From assembly GCA_002102555.1 (NCBI GenBank), contig MCFL01000265.1, positions 1 through 33,684 on the forward strand: a DNA stretch of 33,684 bases. The letters are read 5' to 3'. Below the pieces are notes generated by a model. The model made no database searches, had not been told where the DNA came from, and saw nothing but the letters and a program-made list of their open reading frames with translations. The stretch's first letter is position 1. The number at the start of each line of letters is the position of its first letter. This DNA is from Catenaria anguillulae PL171 (lineage: Eukaryota; Blastocladiomycota; Blastocladiomycetes; Blastocladiales; Catenariaceae). Both the position numbers and the translations under genes were made by a program. Of this stretch, positions 1-9,900 are shown piece after piece.

Positions 1-1
1 G

Positions 2-289
2 GTTTATGATCCGCCCATTGACGAGTTTACCGTGCATCGCACAGAGACTGCGGCAGGGGAGGAGGTCGAGGTGCCTGTGTGCATGGGCCGAGTGTGGTGT
101 TGGTGACAGAGGGGATGGCGAGTTGAGCGCATCAGCGGATGGCTCTCGCATCGAGGTCAAAGCCGGGTCCGTTGTGTAGTGGTGCCTGGGACCAAGTTGG
201 AGTTGAGAGCGACCGAAAAGGTGGTTGTGTATCAGGCCTTGTGTGAGGCATCGGTCGCAGAGAAGCAGCAAGCGGGAAGCAAGCTGTGA
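2..289 (+). CDS. PMI40: Mannose-6-phosphate isomerase, C-terminal end (partial, frame-broken)
   Basis: C-terminal end of a type I phosphomannose isomerase, the cytosolic zinc enzyme that interconverts fructose-6-P and mannose-6-P and so feeds GDP-mannose for glycosylation, GPI anchors and wall mannan. The opening frame reads YDPPIDEFTVHRTETAAGEE. Further on, but in shifted frames, come GPSVVLVT, DGELSASADGSRIEVKAGSVV and VPGTKLELRATEKVVVYQA, followed by a stop at 287-289. This order (PPI-EF, GPS-V-TEG, cupin strands, GS-V-P) is the known C-terminal pattern of the family. Three apparent one-base deletions are needed, near 88-90, 111-114 and 174-179, the first two in C or G runs. No intron explains them, because the conserved residues run straight across. 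The start lies beyond the left edge. Either this is a sequence-quality problem at a contig end or a decaying gene; I favour the former. Confidence 0.7.
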
Positions 290-409
290 TTGTCATTTGC
301 TCTTGTTGACTGGCTTATTATTTACTCAATACTTGACTGTGCACTTTTTTTTTTCATTCATTCATACATACATTGAATTCTACATTATGTGCATGATGTG
401 CAAACCAGC
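290..409. other. Short convergent 3' intergenic gap
   Basis: A 120-base gap lies between the stop of the isomerase and the stop of the esterase on the opposite strand. It is AT-richer than the genes, with a run of nine T at about 346-354. It probably holds both 3' ends and polyadenylation signals. No further gene is seen. Confidence 0.5.
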
Positions 410-1784
410 TCACACAACCAAATAAGACAAGAATAGAGCCAGCAAGGCTCCAACACCCACGGCTGCTCCCATACTTGTCGTCGTTGCCGCAGACGCGCCC
501 GATCCTTGGCCACCACTCCTTCCCCCAGGCACAGGCACCTCCTTGCCCGCCTCCCTCCCAATTCCAACGCCTTGCTCCTTCGCCCTTGCCTCGACGGCGC
601 TCTTGACCTCGTCCGCTTTCACACCCACGGCGGCCGCATCATTCACCCACCGACACGTTCCCGCCTCACTCGTGCCCCAAGACCCCCTCGCTCAGCGGGT
701 CCTTGGGCTCGTCGCTACCCACGCGCCACACGCGCGACGACGACATCAAAAACGGGGCGGCGGCTTCTGGCCCCATCCAAATGCGATGTCCCTTGTCGTG
801 GTCGCACCGAACCACCAGTGGCTTTGAAGTCCCCGGCGCCGTTTGCTGCAGCGCCTCGTACACTGACCACAGTGTGCGTTGCATGCGGTCGGTCGTGACG
901 GGAAACTGGATAATCACCTGGTCCCTGGGTCCGCCTGCAGTCGCAAGGATGGGTGTGAGTCGAGGCGCGAGCTTGGCGAATGCGTGGTCGGCCGGTGTGT
1001 TTGGGGGCACGGATGCGTTTTGTGCGGGCAGCGGTAGGTGCGAGATGCCACCGGAAAAGGACACGGCAGCCGCAAGGTAATGTGGGCGCAGCAGCGACAG
1101 GTAGGTTGTGTGCAGGGCGCCCGCAGACATGCCCGAGGCATAGATGCGCGATGTGTTAATGCGTGGTGATTGTGAAAGGCAGGTCACGAGGTCGTCCATG
1201 AGCCACACGTCAGGCATTCGGTCGCCTTGGACCAGGTGCCATTCAAAGCTCAAGGGCCCGAGCGCAGAGGCGGGCGTGAGCACGAGCGTGTTGCGCAGGG
1301 ACGCGAGGTAGGTGGTGAGTTGGATCTCGGATGGCGATGATGTGGTGCCGTGCCAGTGGACCAGCACGCTCATGGGCTCGTCCGACGGGGAGGAGGAACC
1401 CGGGCCAGGATTGGCATTGGAGGCACCGACGAGAACACGCCGAGTCGGGTCGCCCGGGTTGCGCGAATTGAGCGAGTAGAGTGGCGAGGTCATGGTAACA
1501 AATGTGGGGCCATCGGGCCCCGTGTTGGGCGAGCGTAGGGCCGAACCCGGGCGAACAGAGGCGATAGCATCGAGCAAGGGTTGACATGACGTGGACTTTG
1601 GGTCCCAGGGTTGTGCGTTGATGATGGGCTTGTTGTTGAGGGCCGAGACTTGCAGGGAGCGGAGCGCTGGCGGGAGGAAGGACGTGAGGGGCAAGTTGGC
1701 CGGGTCTGCTTGGCCTTGACCCTTGGTACTCGCCGCCAGCAACATCAACACTGCCAGCAAAGAGACGAGTTTGACGGCGGCCAT
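410..1784 (-). CDS. Secreted alpha/beta-hydrolase (PHB-depolymerase-type esterase) with GPI-type tail
   Basis: Start chosen at 1784 because it opens a good signal peptide (MAAVKLVSLLAVLMLLAAST, then GQGQ). The esterase fold follows: HWHG, a likely oxyanion-hole segment near residues 144-147; the nucleophile elbow YASGMSAGA with Ser at about residue 220; and HDKGHRIW with the likely catalytic His at about 333. Predicted N-glycosylation sites include INTS and QNAS. The main frame stops at about 666 after GVLGHE. The other frame continues without pause as GTCRWVNDAAAVGVKADEV, followed by a Gly/Ser-rich linker and a hydrophobic tail ending FLSYLVV at 410-412, which is typical of a GPI-attachment signal. 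The two parts need either a short intron (a 58-nt GTGGGT...GAG option exists, without a pyrimidine tract) or one extra base near 666. The substrate is unknown; related enzymes cleave polyhydroxyalkanoate, feruloyl or acetyl esters. Family-level call fairly safe; C-terminal joining less so. Confidence 0.65.
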
Positions 1785-2537
1785 TTTGGTGATGATGGGA
1801 CCGTGACAGAGCGAAGCGAGTGTGGGAATCTGCGGACGCTGGCACATGGACGGCAGGACAGGAACAGTGGTGCCAGTGGATCAGGACGGTTGCAAAGAGT
1901 TCTAGTGAGCAGGTGTGCATGTGCGACGTATGCGAGTATATGTACATTGAGCACTCAATTGAACGACACTTTTGCGCCTCGGGCCTGTCGGCTCGGACTT
2001 GTGTACTTGCTGACAAAATCCTTGGCGCCGATGGGCCCCAGGCTGCAACCAATTACTATCAGGATTCCGAAACAAAGCGGCGCCGCCCACGGCCATAACC
2101 GTACCACGCCGTGAGCGCAGCCGGAAGATGCAGGAAAGTATGCACACAAGTTCAATCGAAACAATTCAGAGAGAAGACGCTGGTGGCCCAGTGCGAAAAC
2201 TTGTCATCATCCACTGCAGGTCTCGCGACTTCAAGTGCGAACATGCTTGCCCATCCACGTCCGCCACTGATCCGAATTACCAATACACTTTGCTGCAATG
2301 TGCGAAGTGTGACATGGGATGAAATGATGCCGGACTCGCCTAGGGATTCGATTGGTGTGCAAATAAATACTGCGAAAAGTCATGATGCATGAATGCTTGG
2401 CGCGCTTGGGCGGCGCTGGCGAGAAAGGCGATCCAAAAAAAATCGAGAGCTTGCGCCCTGTGCATACATCCATGTAAATCAGTTAATGTCGACGTTAGCA
2501 CACAAGACCCTAGGCTCCTCGCAATTCGCAGTATACA
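1785..2537. promoter_or_regulatory. Divergent intergenic region between esterase and unrecognised gene
   Basis: A 753-base gap separates two gene starts that point away from each other, so it should hold both promoters. A CCAAT box (aaCCAATta) is at 2049-2053. No convincing additional gene is seen: the open frames here are short and lack family motifs. Confidence 0.4.
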
Positions 2538-3662
2538 ATGACCTCTCACCCCAGCGCTACGGAACCAGGCCTGGTCATGCCGCCACCAGACTCCCGCTTC
2601 ATTCTGGCCCAGCTCATCGCCATTCCGCCCTCTCAAAATGCACGCATGGCTGCCTACAAGCGCTTCATCAATGCTCCGTCTTCGCTCATGCCCCCCGCCG
2701 CGACTGGCGGCCAGCAGCCGCCGCGCGAAAAGCAGCATGTGAACTTGTGCGAAATCCGGCTGGCCGATGTTGCTTGGGACTACGAGCGAGGCAGACCCAT
2801 GCATCCGCTGGCCTTGTGCGTGTCTACCAGTGAGCGAATCGTTGGTGGCCGCGGTGGCCGCGGAGGCGGACAGGCAGTTCTGGACCACGGCGTTTGCACT
2901 TGTGAGGAAGGAACGTGTTGCGGGATGCCCGAAAGCAAGCCAAGCGGGTCGTCACTGGCACAATCGGCATGTTGTGGCTCGAATCAACCGCTGCCACCGC
3001 CTCGGCCCGCTCACTTGACGGCGAATGGAAATGGAGACGGCCCGCTTCCGAGGTACGAGTGTGCCACGGGGACATGTGCACCAATTGTGTCGGTTGAAGA
3101 CCCAGGGGCTGGCCCACGGTTGCCGAGCTGCTGTGGCGGCGGAGGCGACAACGAAGCGCAAGCAATCGCATCAACGTCAGCAAACCCTCGAACGTGGGCC
3201 AACCGCGTGCTCGTTGGGTTTTTGCGACTCTCATCCACAACATCTTCTGATTCGCCGCCCGCGGCTCAATTGTCAAGCCAAGCCAGCCGCGTGATTCCTC
3301 GGCGCGACCACCACATTCAACTCGATTTCGAACCTGCAGGCCCTGCAATGACAGTGCCTGGTCTCATTCCACACGTTTTCGCCGTCATTGCAACACATAT
3401 CGCCCGCGGGGGCGACTCTGACGGGGTGCTTTCCAGCATCAAGCGATCCTTCAAGCAGCAGCGACTGGCCAACGGCGATGACCGCGTACTTGTCGCCGTT
3501 AGGAAACGTGACTTGGCCTTGCGTGTGGCTGTCAAGCAGATGGGTTCATTGTGGACGGCAATACCGGCTGCGAAAATGGAGGAAGGCGATGACATGTCCC
3601 TTCATGTTGTTTACGTCGCAAAATTGGCGGATGTACTCACTGCGAGCAGCCATCAAGCGTGA
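2538..3662 (+). CDS. Unrecognised protein, gene model uncertain
   Basis: An open frame of 374 codons starts with ATG at 2538 in a good context (acaATGa). I do not recognise it. The first 95 residues (for example RFILAQLIAIP, YKRFINAP, ADVAWDYERG) and the last 110 (TVPGLIPHVFAVIATHIARG, VLVAVRKRDLALRVAVKQMG) look like real protein. The middle (about 2850-3250) is Cys/Gly/Pro-rich and looks like an out-of-frame reading. Other frames there read more naturally: QFWTTAFALVRKERV (from 2874), ARKQAKRVVTGTIGMLWLES (about 2925-2984) and WPTVAELLWRRRRQR (from 3110). Part can be explained by introns: GTGCGT...GACAG at 2816-2873 gives the right frame change, and GTACGA...CCCAG at 3053-3105 is intron-like. 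At least one further one-base shift would still be needed. Either the 374-codon frame is correct or the gene has introns plus sequence errors. Confidence 0.45.
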   Translation: MTSHPSATEPGLVMPPPDSRFILAQLIAIPPSQNARMAAYKRFINAPSSLMPPAATGGQQPPREKQHVNLCEIRLADVAWDYERGRPMHPLALCVSTSERIVGGRGGRGGGQAVLDHGVCTCEEGTCCGMPESKPSGSSLAQSACCGSNQPLPPPRPAHLTANGNGDGPLPRYECATGTCAPIVSVEDPGAGPRLPSCCGGGGDNEAQAIASTSANPRTWANRVLVGFLRLSSTTSSDSPPAAQLSSQASRVIPRRDHHIQLDFEPAGPAMTVPGLIPHVFAVIATHIARGGDSDGVLSSIKRSFKQQRLANGDDRVLVAVRKRDLALRVAVKQMGSLWTAIPAAKMEEGDDMSLHVVYVAKLADVLTASSHQA

Positions 3663-3824
3663 ATATCATTGGACTGTCACTCTTTCTCGCTGACACTTCA
3701 CCGTCCTTGTCTGGCGGTGCAAAACCTCTTCTGTACATTGTTTGGCGCAACGATACACATGACATTCTTGTTTTCCTCTTGTTGTTTTCGTCGCTCTCCA
3801 AACACTTCCTTCACGGGTATCATC

Positions 3825-5303
3825 CTACACGCGCTCCTCCTCGTCCCTTTCCGGAACCTTGTGCATGCGCTCACCTCCATCTTGGCCACGCTCCTTGCGA
3901 CCCTGCACTCGCACCATAAACAGGGCAGCCACCACGGCCACGCCAACCAATCCCACCACCAGAATGGTCAACCACTCTGTGGCGTCATGGCTGACGACTG
4001 TCTGAGTATGCGTTTGCTCGGCATCCGACGACGACATTGGCGACGCGCGCGAACCTTGGGTGCTGCCCTGGTCCTTCTTGTCGGCGGCGGCGGCGGCGGC
4101 AGGAACGTCAGCGACCTCGGGCAGGTTGGTGTTGAATTGCACTGGGCGGGCAGAGAAGCCGATAAGCTTGGCCACGGCGTTGATTTGGTGCATGGACATG
4201 CGGAGCGGGGTCGCGGCGACAAACCAGTTGACGCCTGTGAAATGAAATGCAGCGTGGTGATGAGATGGTTGCGATATCGAACGTATTTGAGCGTATGTAC
4301 CAACCTTCGTTGCAGGGAGGAACCTGATTTCACGAGCATGAGTGCGATCGGTCAGTTGTGAAGCAAATGAGCACACCGTGAAGAAGCCAGATGCGAGCGC
4401 ACCGTCAAGCTGCCCAAGTAACTGAAATACCCGCCGCGCGCAGGCATCTTCTCAACCTCATTCAAGAACGCCAGAGTGGCCACCACCTTGGACTTGCCCA
4501 TGCCAGGGACATTGGTGAGCAAGTGCATCCACGCCGGGTTGTCCTCCTTGGTCTCCTCAATGAACAATCCAAAAACGGCGAGCTTTCCGTCGGCGGATTT
4601 GTGGACGAAATGGATTTCGGCGTCGTAAAACAGGCCGTCGACATGGTGCTCAGAAGGCGTGTGAACTGTGATCAAGCGTTAAACAACAGCGTGAGACACG
4701 CGACAGTGGAAGAAAGCGCGAGACAAAACGATATCTCGCATGCGTCAAGAACCATGCATGGTGGCAACAGATGGGTTACGATAAAACACTGGATAACAGT
4801 GTGGCGTTGCCACGGCGCGCGGGGCACGCGCAAGAAGAACCGTGCTATCATGGAAAGGAAGCAATGGAAACATACTGTGGAATTGCGCGAGTTGATACTT
4901 GACGCCCTTGACAACCATGAAACGCTGGTCCTTGTGCTCGTCCACGGGCGTCCACTGGATGGTGTGCTTGGATACCGTCACATTGGATTTGGTCAGCGTC
5001 GGCATGTGGATTTCGGGCCAGTCCTTTTTGTGGATCAGGCTCGAGGCAAAGTTGACGGGCGACTGGAGCTTGCCCTTACCACAAGCCGAGTAGCTTGGGT
5101 TGAGTTCACCCCAGAATTGAGGTGCTGTTGCAATGCAAGCCGTGTCGCCGTAAGTCAAGGAATAAAGAAGAATCATGGGACTCTGTTTACGTACCAGTAC
5201 GACCGCTGTAGCTCCAGTCGCTTTTGCCGCCAGCGTCAGCCAGGGCCACGACAGAGGTGGAGGCAAAGATCGCAAGCCAGGAGAAGAGTGACACCCGATA
5301 CAT
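3825..5303 (-). CDS. Alpha-carbonic anhydrase, membrane-tethered (five exons)
   Basis: Zinc enzyme hydrating CO2 to bicarbonate, here outside the plasma membrane or in the secretory lumen. Exons on the minus strand: 5303-5195, 5124-4876, 4665-4403, 4323-4305 (19 nt) and 4234-3825; every junction is GT-AG and keeps frame, giving 349 residues. A signal peptide (MYRVSLFSWLAIFASTSVVA) is followed by DWSYSG, FWGEL, SACGKGKLQSPVNF, the zinc-ligand motif QFHIHTPSEHH (His119, His121, its middle Ile codon split by an intron), EIHFVHK (His138), then SLTVPPCNEGVNWFV, all classic alpha-class landmarks. SKHTIQW occupies the usual proton-shuttle His position. After the catalytic domain comes an Ala/Ser/Thr-rich stalk, one membrane span (WLTILVVGLVGVAVVAALFMV, about 301-321) and a basic then acidic tail of 28 residues. 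Intron 4666-4875 is long (210 nt). The gene appears intact. Confidence 0.93.
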
Positions 5304-6917
5304 TGTGGGAGAAAGGTATTGAAGGTACGTCTTGAGATACATGATCCACTATGAGGTTCGAGAGGGGAAGGAGGGAATCTGGTGCTCTTTATTTATGGGG
5401 GAGAGATAGTTCGCATCGATGAAGTGTTGGAGGTAAGAAAACGTGTTGCACGAACCTGTCTCAGAATCTGGCTCGTTTCCTTGCGCAATGGCGTCCTTCC
5501 ATTTTGCACCACGAGCCTTGTTCTCGTGCATAGAATCCTGGTTCCTGAAGGACTGCAGGATATATTCGAGTGTGTCAAGGCCAAGTCTAGATGCTTTGAT
5601 CTCGAACACTGTGAACCGCAATGTTTGCATGGCCATCCAAACTGCATGCGACCGCGCAAATGAGCAGTGTACCTAGGTGGTGACACATACACTACCGGCG
5701 CGCTTAGCAATTGAAGGTATGTGGGTAGGACAGGTATAATTGGTTGCCGCCGTCGTTGAGATCGCATTCGCCAGCGATTCCTACGTTCTTTCCTGTGAGC
5801 GGACATGGGCGTGATGTCTCACTGTCTCACTTCGATTCTAGGTCATCATTCCATCAGGTAAACGGGCAAGGGCCGGGGGCTTCCCTTAGGGCATCTGGTG
5901 AATCAATCACGCTCCCGGTCATGCACGGTATTTACGATTTGTGCGATGTTCTTTGTGCAGGAAGTCAAGAACCGACAGGTCAGGCGACTGGACACAGCTT
6001 GGTGATCGTACAGCGCGAGTTAGTAGCTGCTTGGACGTTGAATTGGAGCAGGAAGACGACAGTCGGTCCTCGGTATGTCCTTGCGAACGTTCAGGCAACA
6101 TGAATTTTACCACCAGGCGCATACTAAATCCCACTTCTCAGGATCCGGACATGGGTGAGTACGGAAAGTGGTTGTGCGTGTCCAGCCAAGACGTCCTGGT
6201 CGATCGCGACGCCACCAACCAATCTCGCATGCAAAAGCCACCACAGGCGCAGCAGCCAATCAAAGGACCTCGATCCTCTCGCCTTGCTTTCAGTATGTAC
6301 CGCCATCAGGAACTGGTCGCATTGGTCGCATCCACTGCACCCGCGCCTTGACGCAAGTAACCTCTAACTTTCTTCAAATCCTCATGCCGAGTTGAATTCT
6401 CAGACGGGAGCACCAGCATCAACTTGCCACGGTGCCTATCGCCATCCATGTATGTCTACAATGCCATCCTATCACCATGATGGGCGATGCCCGGCGGCTG
6501 GCCAAGCAGGCGACGATTGCTTCATTCGTTCCATTGTTACAGTCCTGACGCAAAGCGCCGCCGCGCCTCCTGCTTCCTTGCTGCCTCATCCTCGTTCACA
6601 CAGATATCCGCTCTTGCCATCTTTACTTGGTGGCCCGCCGTGTGTCCTCGTTTCTTTTTCCCTTCAATTGCCCAGTTCCATATCGTGTACGTCGGTACTA
6701 CTATCGACTGAGGGCTTCTCATGCACTGCCCCTTGTGCAGACCGCAGACGGGTATTGTCGAACGGATATCACGTTGTTGTTGACCAATGCGCATCGTGTG
6801 CAAACTAGACCACCCACCATTCTGTACATCCATCAAAAAAAGGCCTTCAATTGTATTGCAATCAAGCAGCATCTTGCATCATTTCATTCCCCAGATTTCC
6901 ATTCTTGAATTCGCATC
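5304..6917. promoter_or_regulatory. Long divergent region before the giant gene, with CCAAT boxes and intron-like signals
   Basis: A 1.6-kb region between two divergent gene starts. CCAAT boxes are at 6219-6223, 6256-6260 (gCCAATCA, the full HAP/CBF-type core) and 6784-6788. Several intron-like pairs also occur on the plus strand: 6073-6141 (GTATGT, TACTAAAT, TTCTCAG), 6293-6403 (GTATGT, CTAAC, TTCTCAG), and weaker ones at 5795-5841 and 5857-5960. The frame around 5962-6292 is open (for example VSSCLDVELEQEDDSRSS, then DPDMGEYGKWL) but not recognisable. It may be a spliced 5' leader of the giant gene, a small unrecognised gene, or promoter sequence with chance signals. The 5349-5636 minus-strand ORF also lies here. 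Confidence 0.35.
5349..5636 (-). CDS. Possible small ORF upstream of the carbonic anhydrase gene
   Basis: An ATG-started frame of 95 codons lies just upstream of the carbonic anhydrase start, same strand, ending 45 bases before it. It reads like ordinary protein in places (LDTLEYILQSFRNQDS, SYLQHFIDANYLSPINKEHQ) but matches no family I know. It could be a small protein, an upstream ORF in the leader of the neighbouring transcript, or chance. Confidence 0.2.
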   Translation of the reverse strand: MAMQTLRFTVFEIKASRLGLDTLEYILQSFRNQDSMHENKARGAKWKDAIAQGNEPDSETGSCNTFSYLQHFIDANYLSPINKEHQIPSFPSRTS

Positions 6918-9900
6918 ATGTGTACGCCTTGTCCCGGTTCTTCTGTCATTCCGAACATCATGTTCTCACCAATTGTCTCGCACCACCGCGGCGTTTTCCT
7001 CTTTCTTTTGTACTAATTTTTCCAGCTTCCCCTCTCAATGATGCCGCTGCCACCAACTCGGTCGCGGACCAGCCGACCATTTCCGTGATTGCCGCCGACA
7101 AGACTGCGGCATCGACCATTGACCAATCGTACGAGGAGGTGCAAGCCGTGCACAGCGACGATTCTGCTCACACGGGTGTCTCCTCGTCCGCCACTGCCAG
7201 TACCGCGCATGAATCCGACTCTGGCTCGTCTGCTGGCGGCTTTGTTGTCGTTGAAAACGAGGGCGTGGCTCGCTCTGTCGCGTCTTCTGCCCCGCTTCCC
7301 GCTATCAACGTGACGATTGAAGAGGAAGAAAAGGTCCGCCCGCCTGGCGTCTACGTTGACAAGCAAGTGTCGTCCGAGTTTGACGGGCCGACCGAGATTG
7401 TGACCGAAACGATTACCACGACCACGGTGGGCGAAGACGGCTCCGTTCACAAGCACGTGGCCAAGAACATCAAGCGCAAGGAAAAGGTTGTGCGCGTGAT
7501 TCGCCGTCCGTCTGCGGCGTCACTTCATTCGGTTGCAGCTCAAGAGGCCACCACAGCGTCGACCACATCCCCATCGGGTCATTTGGCGGTCGCTGGCGCT
7601 GACAGAGTGCGTCATTTGGAGCAAGAGCAATCGAACGCTCACGTACGACCCATTGTGATTTTCTTCTGCTCGGGTTCAAGCTGACTCACTTGCTCTCATG
7701 CCCAGGCCCAATCCGTGTCCCTCGACGTTTCCACTTCATCGTCCTCCGAGTCGCCTGCGGCGTCCATTGTGGTGAACGCGCCCGAAATCAAGGTCGATAT
7801 TGCCGAATCCGACAAGCAACGCGCTCCCGGCGTGTACGTCGACAAGCAAGTGGCCACCGAATTCGACGGCCCGACCGAAATTATCATTGAGACCGTCACC
7901 ACGACCACTGTCGGTGAGGATGGCTCCGTCCACAAGCACGTTGCAAAGAACATCAAGCGCAAGGAAAAGGTGATTCGCGTTGTGCGCCGCCCCTCGGCCG
8001 CGTCGCTGCACTCTGTCACTGCTCAGGAGGCTTCCGCTGCCGCTGCTGCTGCAACCTCGACCACCTCTGCGTCGGGCCATCTGGCTGTCGCTGGTGCGGT
8101 CGAGCATCACGCCCACGAGCAGCACTCGGGCTCGTCGTCCATCTCGCTCGCGCAACATCACGGATCGGCCTCGGCTCAACAGGAGCAAGAGCAGTACGAC
8201 GAGACGGTCTCGCACCAAGAATCGACGCAAACCATCGAGTACTCTGCCTCCGACTTGCCGGCGGAATTCCAAGGACTGGCGCCTGGCGTCTATGTCGACA
8301 CCAAGACGGAAAACTCGCAAGAAGGGCCCAAAGTTGACATCATCACCACGATTACCACAACCATCACGGTGCACGCCAACGGATCCGTCCACAAGCACAT
8401 TTTGACGCACGTCAAGCGGGTCCAGCGCATCATTCGCTACATTACCAAGCCGGTGTTGATTGTGGGTGCCGTCACGGAACAATCGTCATCCATGACGTCG
8501 GATTCGTCTTTGCAATCAGTTGCTCAGGCCTCTGCTGCTCATCTCGCAGTTGAGGCTGGCGTGGCGTGCTCCTCCGACTCACAACAGCAGTCTACGACGC
8601 TCATTGAGCAATCGGACGCTTCCATGTCCGTTGAAGAGTCGCAGGTGCAAGTGGTTGTTGCTTCTGATGCCGAGGTTTGTTCATTTCACTGGTCGTCGGG
8701 CGTTCGTTGAGGCATTTTACTGACCGTCTTTCCATCTTCACAGTCATTGTCTGCGTCTCACGGCGCTATCGCAGTCGTGGATGCTCGCGCGGAGCAGCAA
8801 GATGAGCAAGTCGAGCAAGTCGTGTCCGAATCCGAATCGTCGCAAACCCTCCACCTCCTCGCATCGGAACTGACCGCTGAATTGCAGGCCCTCGCCGCGG
8901 GTGTTTACGTCGACACAAAGACCGAGACCTCGACAGATGGGCCTAACGTGGACGTCATTACGACCATCACCACGACCACGACCGTGTATCCCGACGGCTC
9001 GGTTCATAAGCACATTGTCACGCACATCAAGCGCATTCAGCGGATCATTCGTTACATTACCCGCCCCGCCACGGCCGTCCTCTCCATCACTTGCGACGAG
9101 TCGTCCCAGTTGGTGTCGCACGAAACCTCTGAGGCCATGTCCGTGCATGAACAAACCATGACTGCTCCAGGTTCTTCCGGTGAAGCGGCGGTTATTGAGG
9201 GCGTTCATGTTGGGGCTGGTGTGTGCACTCTCGAGATTGACTCGTCCGCCGTCACTAGTCAAGTCCAGGCCGATTGCACGACCGAACAGATCGCCACTTC
9301 CGCCGCGTCCTCGTCCACTTCATTTGAGAGCAATGTCGCCACCGCCGAGTCGTGCGCCGTCATTACGGAGCAGTCCGAGTCATCGACGGTTGCCGCAATC
9401 GAGCACGAGCAGGTCGCCATCGCTGGTGCCTCGTCCGTTTCTGTCGAGTCCTGTGTGGCCGCGTCCACCACGGCCGTTACGGGTGTGCAGATTGATGCTG
9501 CGTCCGAGATGATCACGTCGCAAGAGCTTGAAGTCTCTTGCCAAGCCCAAGCCGATGAGTACGTGGCCGAACAGGTTGATGTCCAAGTGACGTCTGCCAA
9601 CGCTTGTGGTTCCGCCGTCCTCTCTGTTCAAGCATCGTCGTCGACCATTGTTGATCAAAAACAAAATCAGGCCGAGGTGGTCTGTGCTACGTCGTCCGTT
9701 GCTCTCGAGCAAGTTGTTGATGTGGCCACCACGAGCGAGTCCGTCAATGTGGTTTCGGATGTTATTACCGACTCGGAATCCGCCACCAGTGTCAGTAACT
9801 CTGCGGCGTCTTCATCGGCCGAGGTGACGAGCCAAATTCAACTTGACGAATGCACCAACGAGCAGATTGCCGTTTGCGAGGCGTCGTCATCCCTCCATGT

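Noticed and set aside
7736-8482. 248-codon minus-strand frame, and similar ones at 10565-11185 and 11600-12331
   Set aside because: Antisense shadows of the repetitive gene. They show repeat-derived composition and no family motif.
7340-9067. Periodic repeats resembling a CRISPR array or transposon repeat
   Set aside because: The repeats are in-frame protein repeats of unequal spacing within exons of a eukaryotic gene.
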